Positions 1 to 8,601 of a stretch of DNA of 64,000 nucleotides are shown one piece after another (positions within the stretch are counted from its first letter, which is position 1; the number at the start of each line of letters is the position of its first letter). The stretch comes from Methanolacinia paynteri. GTDB lineage: Archaea; Halobacteriota; Methanomicrobia; Methanomicrobiales; Methanomicrobiaceae. The position numbers were made by a program, and so were the translations under genes. The notes below the pieces were generated by a model, which did no database searches, was not told where the DNA came from, and worked only from the letters and a program-made list of their open reading frames with translations. The stretch spans positions 253,820 through 317,819 of the forward strand of contig NZ_KN360928.1 in the NCBI RefSeq assembly GCF_000784355.1. The letters are read 5' to 3'.

Positions 1-51
1 GAATACATCGGCTGGGCGGCATACATCCTGGTGCCATCTCTTTCACCATAA
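1..51 (+). CDS. C-terminal tail of a gene entering from the left (partial)
   Basis: The first 16 codons are open in frame 1 and end at TAA (49-51). The visible tail is hydrophobic and aromatic (EYIGWAAYILVPSLSP), as in the end of a membrane segment. The Shine-Dalgarno sequence of the next gene (AAGGAG) directly overlaps this stop, which suggests the two genes are co-transcribed. Too little is present to name a family. Confidence 0.4.
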   Translation, partial: EYIGWAAYILVPSLSP

Positions 52-62
52 GGAGAATTGAT

Positions 63-1580
63 ATGAACAGGTTTTCTTTTGTTGCGCACATTCCCGATAC
101 ACGCCAGTCTTTACAGACAGCATCACAGATTATCTTCGAAAACAACGGCAATATCAACAGAATTCACTACGACAGGCAGATCGATCCGCATACTGCCTTC
201 ATAGAGGTGACCTGCACATGCGAAGACTACCAGGCAATAAGGGAAAAGCTGGTCTCAAGCGGATTCCTGAGAACCTCGATCAGGAGCCTCCCTTTCCTCA
301 AGTTCAAGGTGAAAGTCCCGCATAAAAGCGGCTCCCTGCTTGAATTCCTTAAGATTACCTCCGGGTCCGAAGCCGGAATTACATCGATCGACTTCGACGA
401 TACAGGCAGCATGCCTGACATCGTTTCCGTCAGCCTGATACTGAATGATACCGGGAAAGCCGAGGAACTGATGAACGTCCTGAGAGATACATATCCAATC
501 GAAATCCTGGAATACGATGTTACCGGGGAATCGCTCGACAGGACGATATTCTATGTCAGGTTCGCCCAGCAGATCAGGAAATATCTCGAAGACGACAAGG
601 ACGAGGAGCTCCTCATGGACTTCCTGAAGGATATCAACCATACGGTCCAGGAGCTTACACATCTCGGAAACGATCCCGAGGAGGTCTTCGATAATTATTT
701 GAGATGCGGTGAATACCTGCAGTCTACGACAGGAAACGGATTCTATGCCGATGTCCAGGAGATAAGGCTGTCGGATTCCCTGACGCTTTTCTGCTTCCAG
801 CTTCCAGGCGGAGGAAGCATATTCCTTTTTGAAAACCCCGACGAGATCGTGATGATAGATACCGGCTATGGGATATATGCAAAGGATGCACGGAAGCTGT
901 TCGAGTATTACGGCCTTGATATCGACGGGAAGCTGAAATATATCGTCACGACGCACGGAGATGCCGACCACTGTGGTGCGGGAGGGGCATATGAAGTCAC
1001 TGCGTACATGCACCCTGTGACACTCGAGATCATAAGGAGAGGAAACCGTGCATGGGGATCGAAGAGCGAGAATTCGATCCTCGAACGGGTCTATACAACG
1101 ATGATAGCCCTCTTTTCAAGATGGAACCCCCCGAAGGAGGAGAACATCAGGTTGTTTCCGGGATCTTCCGATGAGTTCAGGTCCATATTTCCAATTATAG
1201 GAAGAATGAATATCGCCGGGGTGGACTTCGAAGTTCTCATAAGCGAAGGCGGACACCAGTCGGGCCAGCTTATCCTCTTCAGCCCGGATAAGGGACTGCT
1301 GTTCACCGCCGACAGCCTGATGAACTTCCACAGCTTTTCAAAAGACAGGAGAACCTACAACTCCATCGCGGACTTCCTTGTTACGTCGGTTAACGTAGAC
1401 AGCGATCTTGCAAGAAACGAGAGAAAGGCGCTTTTGGAGATAGCATCGGAATTCGAGAAGGATACAGGTATGAAATGCCTTGTCTGCGGCGGCCACGGCA
1501 CTATCTCCGTTTTAAATGAGGAAGGAAAGCTCGAAACATACGAGGAGCCCGAGCACTACACGCATAATCTCGTCCAGTGA
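63..1580 (+). CDS. ACT-domain / metallo-beta-lactamase-fold protein
   Basis: A 505-residue protein with two ACT-like regulatory domains (about residues 1-75 and 80-150), a helical linker (150-225) and a metallo-beta-lactamase fold (about 235-480). The metal site is visible as T-H-G-D-A-D-H (His298, Asp300, Asp302, His303), a variant of HxHxDH with Gly299 in place of the usual residue, followed by further candidate ligands in GGHQSG (about 398) and CGGHG (about 478). This implies a cytosolic hydrolase or redox enzyme whose activity could be controlled by a small ligand such as an amino acid; substrate unknown. The ATG is preceded by AAGGAG at 8-nt spacing. Membership of the MBL superfamily is firm; the ACT assignment rests on length and pattern and is less sure. 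Confidence 0.85.
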   Translation: MNRFSFVAHIPDTRQSLQTASQIIFENNGNINRIHYDRQIDPHTAFIEVTCTCEDYQAIREKLVSSGFLRTSIRSLPFLKFKVKVPHKSGSLLEFLKITSGSEAGITSIDFDDTGSMPDIVSVSLILNDTGKAEELMNVLRDTYPIEILEYDVTGESLDRTIFYVRFAQQIRKYLEDDKDEELLMDFLKDINHTVQELTHLGNDPEEVFDNYLRCGEYLQSTTGNGFYADVQEIRLSDSLTLFCFQLPGGGSIFLFENPDEIVMIDTGYGIYAKDARKLFEYYGLDIDGKLKYIVTTHGDADHCGAGGAYEVTAYMHPVTLEIIRRGNRAWGSKSENSILERVYTTMIALFSRWNPPKEENIRLFPGSSDEFRSIFPIIGRMNIAGVDFEVLISEGGHQSGQLILFSPDKGLLFTADSLMNFHSFSKDRRTYNSIADFLVTSVNVDSDLARNERKALLEIASEFEKDTGMKCLVCGGHGTISVLNEEGKLETYEEPEHYTHNLVQ

Positions 1581-1658
1581 TAACATGGTACTCTAAATTG
1601 GTTTTTGGATCTTTGAATGGGTAGAAGATTAGATACCCCCCACAATAGTGTGCGTTTT

Positions 1659-1673
1659 CCGGCCGCAGGCCGG
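1659..1673. other. Short GC-rich hairpin between convergent genes
   Basis: CCGGCC and GGCCGG separated by three bases form a 6-bp stem in the 117-bp gap between the convergent MBL gene and the next minus-strand gene. No T-run follows on either strand within 20 bases, so it is recorded as a structure and not as a proven terminator. Confidence 0.35.
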
Positions 1674-1697
1674 CTATCACAAGGCGCAAATCCCTAA

Positions 1698-2234
1698 TTA
1701 TTCCCCGATATAATCGGATATTTTCGTAAGAACATATGTATACACCCACTCCTGGAGAGACTGCTCGTCGAGAGGAGATGATTTTAGTGCAACTGCATAG
1801 CAAAGAGCCAGTGCGTTGTCGAGGTTGTATTCTTCAGGAACTTTAATCTCATCCTGTGGAAGTACCAGGGCAAGATACTCCTCATCTTCGGGTGCGAAGT
1901 CACATTCAATAATCTCGGCATCCCCGATACTTCCGACACCACCGGCGGCCCGGCCTTCCCAGGTATAACTTGAGCTCATGCTCTTCTGCATCGGTGCAAG
2001 CTTAATCGAGCTGTTCCTGACAATAATAACGGCTTTTGACAATACGGCCGGACTTCCCCCTTTTTTAAGAAGCGATAGGGATTTGTCTGCGTTTTTTACT
2101 GCTTTTGAATAGATGGCATTCTTATAGGCACCAAGCATCGAAGCGATTGCATGCCCGGTCCGCTCATCAACGCCTCTGACCGATTTACTGATCCTTTCGA
2201 CATATTCCTGCAGATATTCCTCGGCTTTAGTCAT
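1698..2234 (-). CDS. Conserved-looking hypothetical cytosolic protein
   Basis: About 178 residues, no signal peptide or membrane segment. The N-terminal half is helical and lysine-rich (TKAEEYLQEYVERISK), the middle has a Gly/Ser-rich turn (WEGRAAGGVGSIGDAEI), and the C-terminal part is acidic and then helical. I do not recognise the family. The start was placed at ATG 2234 because GGGTGA lies 5 nt upstream; an in-frame GTG nine bases earlier overlaps that ribosome site and is less likely. It stands alone, facing the MBL gene and 110 bp downstream of the response regulator's end. Confidence 0.6.
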   Translation of the reverse strand: MTKAEEYLQEYVERISKSVRGVDERTGHAIASMLGAYKNAIYSKAVKNADKSLSLLKKGGSPAVLSKAVIIVRNSSIKLAPMQKSMSSSYTWEGRAAGGVGSIGDAEIIECDFAPEDEEYLALVLPQDEIKVPEEYNLDNALALCYAVALKSSPLDEQSLQEWVYTYVLTKISDYIGE

Positions 2235-2344
2235 TATATTCACCCTTTGAATTATCGTTTGGTTTGAAATTTAATAATTACTTTTCAAAACGTATATTCC
2301 TGCCAGGCGGTTTGCCTTCGGAATAAAATTATGCATGAAGCAGT

Positions 2345-3223
2345 TCAGTAGTTTTTCATTATCTTCTCGATCTCAAGAGCATGTTCCGAAATCTCTTTGG
2401 CAACTCCGTCTTTTCCATTGCATAGAGAAAGAATCGAGGATATATGTCCGGTAATTTTGTTTATGCCGTCCAGGATCTCCCTGCTTCCATTATTATCGAT
2501 AAAACTGATTAATATTGAATAATTTCCGCCGGAACCGATAAACCTGAGAAGATAACTGGCCCCGCTTTCTGCAAACCCGGATCTCAATACTACACTCCTC
2601 CTTCCTTCCGCAATAGAGCGGGAGACCGTTTCAGCCAGTCCGGGGATATAGTCATCAAGGTCTGCTTTGTTCTTCCAGAGCTCCCTCCCCGGTACTCCGA
2701 GGATAGCACAGGCCTTTTCGTTGATAGCCGCGATTGTACACCTCTCCTTATCAGGTTCATAGCCGGCTACACAGATGCCGAAATCGAGACTGTTTAGGAT
2801 CTCCCACTGGGTTCTTTTGCTCTCCTTCAGCTCCCTCTCCGCGATCTCCGCACGATGCTTGTTCAGGACTGTCTCGATTGTCGTATAAAGCTCCTTGGGA
2901 CGTACCGGTTTTGTCAGGTAACCGTAAGGATTTGTTCCTATAGCCCTCCTCATGGTTTCCTCATTTGTGTATGAGGTAAGATATATGACAGGAATATCCG
3001 ATGTTTGTGCAATTTTTACGGCCGCATCTATACCGTCGATCTCACCGTCTAGGTTGATGTCCATTAAAACCAGATCCGGTTTCAGCTCCCCTGCGATCCT
3101 GATGGCATCCTCCGGTGATGTCGACAGCCCGACAACATCATAGCCGAAGGAGGACAGTGTTCTTTCGATGCTCATTGCCACAATTACCTCGTCTTCTACG
3201 ATTAGAACTTTTGAACCTGACAT
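2345..3223 (-). CDS. Response regulator: receiver plus PAS-like domain
   Basis: A 292-residue two-component protein. Residues 1-120 are a receiver domain with the acidic pocket (E10, D11), phospho-acceptor Asp55 in LVLMDINLDG, conserved T/S at about 83 and Lys105 in TKPV. A short helix leads to a PAS-like domain (about 140-250) and a helical tail. There is no DNA-binding output domain, so it probably relays phosphate or acts through protein contacts. It begins 4 bp after the stop of the upstream histidine kinase gene (3228), which makes a cognate kinase-regulator pair very likely. Start ATG 3223. Confidence 0.85.
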   Translation of the reverse strand: MSGSKVLIVEDEVIVAMSIERTLSSFGYDVVGLSTSPEDAIRIAGELKPDLVLMDINLDGEIDGIDAAVKIAQTSDIPVIYLTSYTNEETMRRAIGTNPYGYLTKPVRPKELYTTIETVLNKHRAEIAERELKESKRTQWEILNSLDFGICVAGYEPDKERCTIAAINEKACAILGVPGRELWKNKADLDDYIPGLAETVSRSIAEGRRSVVLRSGFAESGASYLLRFIGSGGNYSILISFIDNNGSREILDGINKITGHISSILSLCNGKDGVAKEISEHALEIEKIMKNY

Positions 3224-3227
3224 ATTC

Positions 3228-4916
3228 CTACTCCTCAGTTCTCCTGAAAGCCGCCCGGGGGATTAAAATCTCGAACCTGGCTCCCTGACCCGGAATTCCT
3301 GTTTCACGTATGCTTATGCCTGTGATGTCAAGGATCTCCCTGACAAGAAACAGGCCGATTCCGGTGTTCCTTCCGAACCCTCTCCCGAATATCTTTTCCT
3401 TTAAATCCTCTTCAATCCCACACCCGTCATCCTCGATTATAAGAGTGCACCTCTTTTTGTTCAGTTCGTACCAGGCGGTTATTCTTTTTGCACCGCCGTG
3501 ACGGGAGGAGTTGTCGAGAATATTGAACAAAACCTTCTCAAACATAGGATCGGCGTAAATTTCAAGGCCCCCGGTATTGTCAGTTATTTCAATATTCATC
3601 AGGTTGGCATCCTTTTCAATTCGGGAAATTAACTCCGATACATTCTGCCATCCCGGGGAGCTGATACCGAGGTTCTGGTAATCTTTTGTAAACGTGATCT
3701 GCTCCTCTATCATCGCGGTTGCCCTGAATATTATCTCAAAAAGATCCCATTCTTCAGAATTCTTTTCCAGATAATCCCCGGCAAGAAGCAGCTCCTCCGA
3801 AAGCCTGATGGCGGTCACCTGGTTAAGTATGTCGTGACGGGTGATCTCGGATAAAAGGTTAAGTTTTTTATTGGCCTTAATTACAGTCTCCCTGTATTCA
3901 TGAAGATTCGTCACATCCACCCTTATGCCAATCAGCTTTACAGGAGAACCCTCGTTATCCCTCTCGACAATCTTCCCGAATGAGTTCATCCATCTCCATT
4001 CCCCTTTTGGATTTTTCATCCGGTATAAAGCAGAATAGATCTTCGTTCTGCCTTCGAAGTGATCTTTTAAGGCATCTCCAATCATGTCCCGGTCATCTGG
4101 ATGAACTGAATCCCAGAAATCCCTGTAGCTGTTAACAGTTCTTTTCTTTTCGAATCCCCCGGATATCTCATCCGGGCTCATTACTACCATTTTTTTGGTT
4201 TTCTCCCACATCTCCCATATTGTAATACCTGCGCTTGTCATTGCAAGTGCAAGATATTCGCGATCCTGCCTGATCTCTTCCTCGATCTTCTTCTCCGGAG
4301 TGATGTCTCTCAGTGTAACGGCAACTGATGAAACATCACCTCCGTTGTCTTTTACAGGATAAATGATAAGCCTGTAGAACCGGCCGTCGAACTCCTCGTC
4401 AAACTGTACCGGCATCTTTGTATTCAGGACATTTTCAAACTGCTCTTTCCTCTTCTCCCGTCTTCCGTCTGTCAACAGGTCATATAACAAGGACCCTGCC
4501 AGTTCATCTTCTCCCTTTTTTAAATATGCAGCGGCCTTGTCATTCATCTTTAGAATCCTCCCTTCCCTGTCTACCAGGATTTTTACATCAAAGGCGGAAT
4601 CGATGATTGCCTTCAGCTGTTTTTCGCTATGCACCAGGGCATTTTCCGCTTCAATCCGGCGGATTACATAGAAAGAAACAATCACCCCCCCCGCTATACA
4701 GCCGAAAAGGAATAAAAGCCGGTTATACAGCGAATATGACGAAATGTTGAAAAAAACCGAATCCATAAACGATCCGGGATAATGAAGCACCAGCGAATTG
4801 AAATATTCCCTGATATAGAGGTACTCAAGACAGGCGCTAAAGATCCAGAACATGGAACCGAAAAGGAGGGAACACGCCATAATTACAACTGCAATCCTCC
4901 GGTTCTCTTTATTCAT
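3228..4916 (-). CDS. Membrane PAS-domain sensor histidine kinase
   Basis: A 562-residue sensor kinase. Two membrane segments (about 8-30 and 60-85) flank a short extracytoplasmic loop; then come PAS (about 100-225), a second PAS/PAC (about 235-345), a dimerisation helix with phospho-acceptor His361 in ITRHDILNQ, the motif FTKDYQNLGISSPGW, and an HATPase_c domain with N box (DNSSRHG), D box (DDGCGIEED) and G box (GIGLFL). All catalytic boxes look intact. The ATG at 4916 overlaps the stop of the small upstream gene (ATGA), implying translational coupling, and the response regulator follows directly. The first PAS sits just after the membrane, so it may read a cytosolic ligand. Confidence 0.88.
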   Translation of the reverse strand: MNKENRRIAVVIMACSLLFGSMFWIFSACLEYLYIREYFNSLVLHYPGSFMDSVFFNISSYSLYNRLLFLFGCIAGGVIVSFYVIRRIEAENALVHSEKQLKAIIDSAFDVKILVDREGRILKMNDKAAAYLKKGEDELAGSLLYDLLTDGRREKRKEQFENVLNTKMPVQFDEEFDGRFYRLIIYPVKDNGGDVSSVAVTLRDITPEKKIEEEIRQDREYLALAMTSAGITIWEMWEKTKKMVVMSPDEISGGFEKKRTVNSYRDFWDSVHPDDRDMIGDALKDHFEGRTKIYSALYRMKNPKGEWRWMNSFGKIVERDNEGSPVKLIGIRVDVTNLHEYRETVIKANKKLNLLSEITRHDILNQVTAIRLSEELLLAGDYLEKNSEEWDLFEIIFRATAMIEEQITFTKDYQNLGISSPGWQNVSELISRIEKDANLMNIEITDNTGGLEIYADPMFEKVLFNILDNSSRHGGAKRITAWYELNKKRCTLIIEDDGCGIEEDLKEKIFGRGFGRNTGIGLFLVREILDITGISIRETGIPGQGARFEILIPRAAFRRTEE

Positions 4917-5155
4917 CAGGCAGCCCCCGCAGTCCTGAAAGATAAACACCCAATCTTTTTCATTAATTTCTTAAGAACTCCCCCCTCATGCCATCCGGCG
5001 GCTCTTTTCGATCCCCATGATGTGAGGGCCGTATTTGGAGACCGGTTTACGATATTGCCGGAATGAATAAAAATAGAAATAGCAGCCACTATCAACAGAA
5101 TCGCCACCAGCACTGCAACGTGGATCCTGTAGTCTTTAGTAGCCCTGTGTGACAT
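4916..5155 (-). CDS. Small single-pass membrane protein coupled to the kinase
   Basis: A 79-residue protein: a short basic N terminus, one strong membrane helix (VAVLVAILLIVAAISIFI, about 14-31), and a basic tail of about 45 residues. The stop codon overlaps the kinase start as ATGA. The start at ATG 5155 is chosen because TGAGGG lies about 11 nt upstream; an upstream in-frame start at 5188 would add 11 residues. No family recognised. Its coupling suggests an accessory or sensory partner of the downstream kinase; this is inference from position only. Confidence 0.55.
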   Translation of the reverse strand: MSHRATKDYRIHVAVLVAILLIVAAISIFIHSGNIVNRSPNTALTSWGSKRAAGWHEGGVLKKLMKKIGCLSFRTAGAA

Positions 5156-5310
5156 GCAAAAGGCCCTCAAAAGTATAAAAATATCCAAACCCGCAAGATT
5201 CTTCTTATACCGATGATAAAATGAAGGGAACTATTTAATATATTCCTTTTGATCGTTTGCATATGAAAGGATTCGAAAATTAAAAGGCAATTCGAAGCAT
5301 TTGGATCAAT

Positions 5311-5715
5311 ATGCAGGAGTCAAAAGAACCTTCGATAGAGATCGCATCTGTCGGGATCGGCGATATCGGGATTGAAAGCACCACACTCAATGTAGCTCTT
5401 TCGATCAACAATCCCATGCCCCTCGGGGGTACCCTGAAATCAGTAAAGTTCGGAGTTTTTTTACTAAAACAGGATACCGAATCCTTTTTGGGAAACGGTG
5501 AAAAAGACAACGTCAGGATCGAAGGAGGGGGAGTCACCCGGGCGGAGATCCCCGTAAAGCTGAAAAACGCTGCAGTTATTTCAGCCGCAGGCGGACTGAT
5601 AGGAGGCGATCTTGATATTGTTATCAGGGGTACCGCCGCAGTCGACCTGAAGATCGCCGCACCGGAGATCCCTTTTGAAAAAAAAGTTAAGATCAACGGT
5701 TTTCTGAAAGGATAA
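5311..5715 (+). CDS. LEA type 2 / WHy-domain protein
   Basis: A 134-residue all-beta protein that fits the late-embryogenesis-abundant type 2 (water stress and hypersensitive response) family: I-E-S-T-T-L-N-V-A-L-S-I-N-N-P near the N terminus, a central segment with K-S-V-K-F-G-V-F, and the closing stretch PFEKKVKINGFLKG. The family is thought to be protective or to contact membranes; function in archaea is not established. No signal peptide. It stands alone on the plus strand between the kinase operon and the AarF gene. Confidence 0.75.
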   Translation: MQESKEPSIEIASVGIGDIGIESTTLNVALSINNPMPLGGTLKSVKFGVFLLKQDTESFLGNGEKDNVRIEGGGVTRAEIPVKLKNAAVISAAGGLIGGDLDIVIRGTAAVDLKIAAPEIPFEKKVKINGFLKG

Positions 5716-5763
5716 AAAAAGATCTTTTAAAATATCCCCTTTCCGTTGCCGGGTATTTTTCCC

Positions 5764-7410
5764 TCACTTCTTCTTATCCCGGTACAGGACTTTTATAAGC
5801 GTTGCAAGGCCCAGGACGAAGGCGATCAGGTAGATTATAACCGTAAGGGCTATGAGATAATCGGAATATTCAAAGTCTGCTGAGAACATCACAATAGATG
5901 CTCCTATAACGAGTGCCGAGGATACGAGTCCCATAAGGATCTTGTCAGACGCTCTCTCTATCGTGCTGCTCAGGTTCTCGACATCCTTTGCAACTATATC
6001 AACCTGAATATTTCCCTTTGCCATCCTGTCGAGTGTCCTGTTGATAATCTTCGGAAGCTTCATTATGCTCTCTGCACTCTCCAAAAGCGTGTGGGAGGTC
6101 TTTTGGAAGCTCGACCTTGAAAGATACCTTGCCTCCAGGATCTCCCTCAGGTAAGGTCTGGCCTCGCCATAGAAGTTGAACTTCGGGTTCAGCTCCGTTC
6201 CAATTGAAAGCACCATTACGATTACCTTCAGCAACGACATCAGGGTTCCCGGGATCTGGATCTTGTATAAGTTCATGATCCTCGGAATCGATTCGAGAGC
6301 AGAACCCGCATCAACGCTTTCAAGCTCGATGCCTTCGACATCGAAGAGGGCATAATAGAGCTGGTCCTTTATATCGTCCTCATTATCCTCGGTAATATTA
6401 ACGCCGAGCTTCTGGAAGGTCTCGACTATCAGGTTGACATCGGTATCTACGATCGCCAGAAGGAGTTTAATAAACAGATCCCGCCTCTCAGGCCTGATTA
6501 TCGCAATAGCCCCCAGGTCAAGGAATGCTAGCTCACCCGAGGGAGTTACCTTCAGGTTTCCGGGGTGCGGATCGAGATGGAAGAATCCGTCCTCGAAGAT
6601 CATCTTAAGGTATGCCGTGAAACCGAGAGAGGCAAAATCAGTCGGGTCATAACCCATAAACCTGATCCCATCCACATCGTCGACCCTTATACCGTCGATG
6701 AATTCCATCATCAGGCATTCGGGGCCGGAATATTTCCAGAAGATCTTAGGAAACTTTATTCTTTCCCTGCCGGCAAAATTACGCCGGAATATATCGGCGT
6801 TTTTTCCTTCGGATACAAAATTCAGCTCCTTTTTGATCATCTTCGAGAAATCGTCGACCATTGCTGAGAGGTTGTAGGCCCTGACTGCAGGATTGACCCG
6901 TTCATACCTCTTGGCCATACTTTCGATTATCAGGGTGTCGGTCTCTATCGTCTCTCTAATATTGGGGCGCTGCACCTTTACAGCGACAATTGTCCCGTCC
7001 TTGAGAATGCCACGATGCACCTGGCCAATCGAAGCCGCGGCAAGAGGCGTCTCATCAAAAAATTCAAATGTCTCGTCAATAGGTCCGCAGTACCTCTCAA
7101 TTGTCGGCCGGAGCTCTTCAAACGGAACCGGACCGACATGGTCGTGAAGCTTCTTGAACTCCCTTACAAGCTCAGGAGGAAGGGATTCGGTTCTCGATGC
7201 AAGCATCTGGCCGAATTTTACAAATGTTGGGCCAAGTTCCTCGAGGGCGAGACGCATTCTCTCGTATACCGACCTTTCATCCGGCTTTGTCTTCTTATCA
7301 AAGAATTTTCGCTTTGTGGCGTCGGGATCGATCTCATCCAAAAATATTCCGAAGCCATATTTGATCCCGACGTCGACAATCTGGCCGTACCTTCTAAGAC
7401 GGGTAACCAT
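5764..7410 (-). CDS. AarF/ABC1/UbiB-family atypical kinase
   Basis: A 548-residue member of the ABC1/UbiB family of protein-kinase-like ATPases associated with membrane lipids. Visible landmarks are the KxGQ motif (FVKFGQMLASR, Lys65), the Ala-rich nucleotide loop (AAASIGQVHRG, about 124-134), the lysine in VAVKVQRP (145), the catalytic HLDPHPGN segment and the LDLGA metal motif. Two C-terminal hydrophobic helices (about 490-545) anchor it in the membrane. Bacterial relatives support ubiquinone synthesis; methanogens lack ubiquinone, so the substrate here is unknown, possibly an isoprenoid lipid. Monocistronic. Confidence 0.9.
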   Translation of the reverse strand: MVTRLRRYGQIVDVGIKYGFGIFLDEIDPDATKRKFFDKKTKPDERSVYERMRLALEELGPTFVKFGQMLASRTESLPPELVREFKKLHDHVGPVPFEELRPTIERYCGPIDETFEFFDETPLAAASIGQVHRGILKDGTIVAVKVQRPNIRETIETDTLIIESMAKRYERVNPAVRAYNLSAMVDDFSKMIKKELNFVSEGKNADIFRRNFAGRERIKFPKIFWKYSGPECLMMEFIDGIRVDDVDGIRFMGYDPTDFASLGFTAYLKMIFEDGFFHLDPHPGNLKVTPSGELAFLDLGAIAIIRPERRDLFIKLLLAIVDTDVNLIVETFQKLGVNITEDNEDDIKDQLYYALFDVEGIELESVDAGSALESIPRIMNLYKIQIPGTLMSLLKVIVMVLSIGTELNPKFNFYGEARPYLREILEARYLSRSSFQKTSHTLLESAESIMKLPKIINRTLDRMAKGNIQVDIVAKDVENLSSTIERASDKILMGLVSSALVIGASIVMFSADFEYSDYLIALTVIIYLIAFVLGLATLIKVLYRDKKK

Positions 7411-7506
7411 GAATGAATTAACGAATTAATAATACAAAAATTATACGTAAATGATATGGTATTTTCAGAAAAAATAAGCTTATTTTTTATTTTTCAGGGA
7501 ATATTT

Positions 7507-8529
7507 TTATCTGCGCCGGAAACTTCTGACGGCCGTACCGATTAAGAGCGCCGAAAATATCGAAACGACGGCAAGAACCGGTGAAACGGGTGATTGTGTC
7601 GCTGTCGCCGCAGTGGTTGTCTCCACCGTCATCTTTGTCCCCGTAGGTCCGGCCGATTCCTGTGAAGTCGGCTTCGCGGTGATTTCCGGTGTTTCGACAG
7701 GTTCGTAAAGGGTGATGTATTTCTGGAGTGCATTTCCTTCAGATACCGCTTCTATCGTAAAGATATATGTTCCCGGCTCCATTCCCGCTGTATCGATATC
7801 TACGCTCCAAAGGTTATACGGCATGCCGTATTCGACAGTACTCTTTCCTGCCATCTCCGTGGTATATGCAGCCCCCCCGGACTGCTTGGATGAAGGTATA
7901 TCCCCGGAAACAGGTGAAAACGTATACACCAGCTGCTCTCCCTGAGCGATGTTTGTCGTTCCTTCAAGTTCGATTATCGATCCAGCCTGCCAGGCTTCAG
8001 TTTCATCTGCCCTTAACCAGGGCTCTTCGAGGAAGAAGGTCGTTACCGTATATGTATCGTCGATATTCTGCGAATCCAGCAGATTCATAAGGGCATAAGC
8101 CGCTGCCGAACCCTGCAGCTTTCCCTGTCCTTCGATTACGAAGCTGCCTCCCGCAGTCGAAACCGCGCTTGTCTGGCCCGATGAAGGCCAGCTTTCCCTG
8201 ACTGTTACATCGAATACACCGTTGTACATCGGGTGCTGTATAATCACAAAGTACTGTCCTGAAGACAGGGAGCCTGTCAACCCGCTGCCTATCTCGTAGG
8301 TATATGAACCGTCGGATTCCGTATTTACATTCTCTGAAGACCAGTAGTTCTGACCGAATATCCAGGCCATAAGGCCCGTCGACTGTGAACCCGGCGCTTC
8401 ACCCCTTATATATACCGGGTCACCGGAGGCGTAGAATTTCATATCGTCGCCCGACGCCGCAAGGGCAAATCCCGGAACCGCCAATAGCAATATTATAATT
8501 CCTGCCGGAAGAATGGCTGAAGCTCTCAT
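7507..8529 (-). CDS. DUF3821-type secreted surface protein
   Basis: A 340-residue exported protein with a signal peptide (ILPAGIIILLLAVPGFALA), a body typical of the Methanomicrobiales DUF3821 family (YASGDPVYIRGEAPG near the start; GQYFVIIQHPMYNGVFDV about 90), a Thr/Pro-rich stalk (about 285-315) and a C-terminal membrane helix followed by RSFRRR. The layout is that of a membrane-anchored envelope protein. Function is unknown. Monocistronic. Confidence 0.8.
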   Translation of the reverse strand: MRASAILPAGIIILLLAVPGFALAASGDDMKFYASGDPVYIRGEAPGSQSTGLMAWIFGQNYWSSENVNTESDGSYTYEIGSGLTGSLSSGQYFVIIQHPMYNGVFDVTVRESWPSSGQTSAVSTAGGSFVIEGQGKLQGSAAAYALMNLLDSQNIDDTYTVTTFFLEEPWLRADETEAWQAGSIIELEGTTNIAQGEQLVYTFSPVSGDIPSSKQSGGAAYTTEMAGKSTVEYGMPYNLWSVDIDTAGMEPGTYIFTIEAVSEGNALQKYITLYEPVETPEITAKPTSQESAGPTGTKMTVETTTAATATQSPVSPVLAVVSIFSALLIGTAVRSFRRR

Positions 8530-8601
8530 ATATTTTCTATCCTATTCTAACTGAGTTCATACCTGATAAAAGATTTATGTGCATTACCTGAAAGCACTAT
8601 T

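Noticed and set aside
255-1013. 252-residue frame on the minus strand inside the MBL gene
   Set aside because: Overlaps a protein with clear ACT/MBL motifs and a ribosome site; no motif or promoter of its own.
1659-1673. Hairpin as an intrinsic terminator for the convergent genes
   Set aside because: No T-run follows on either strand.
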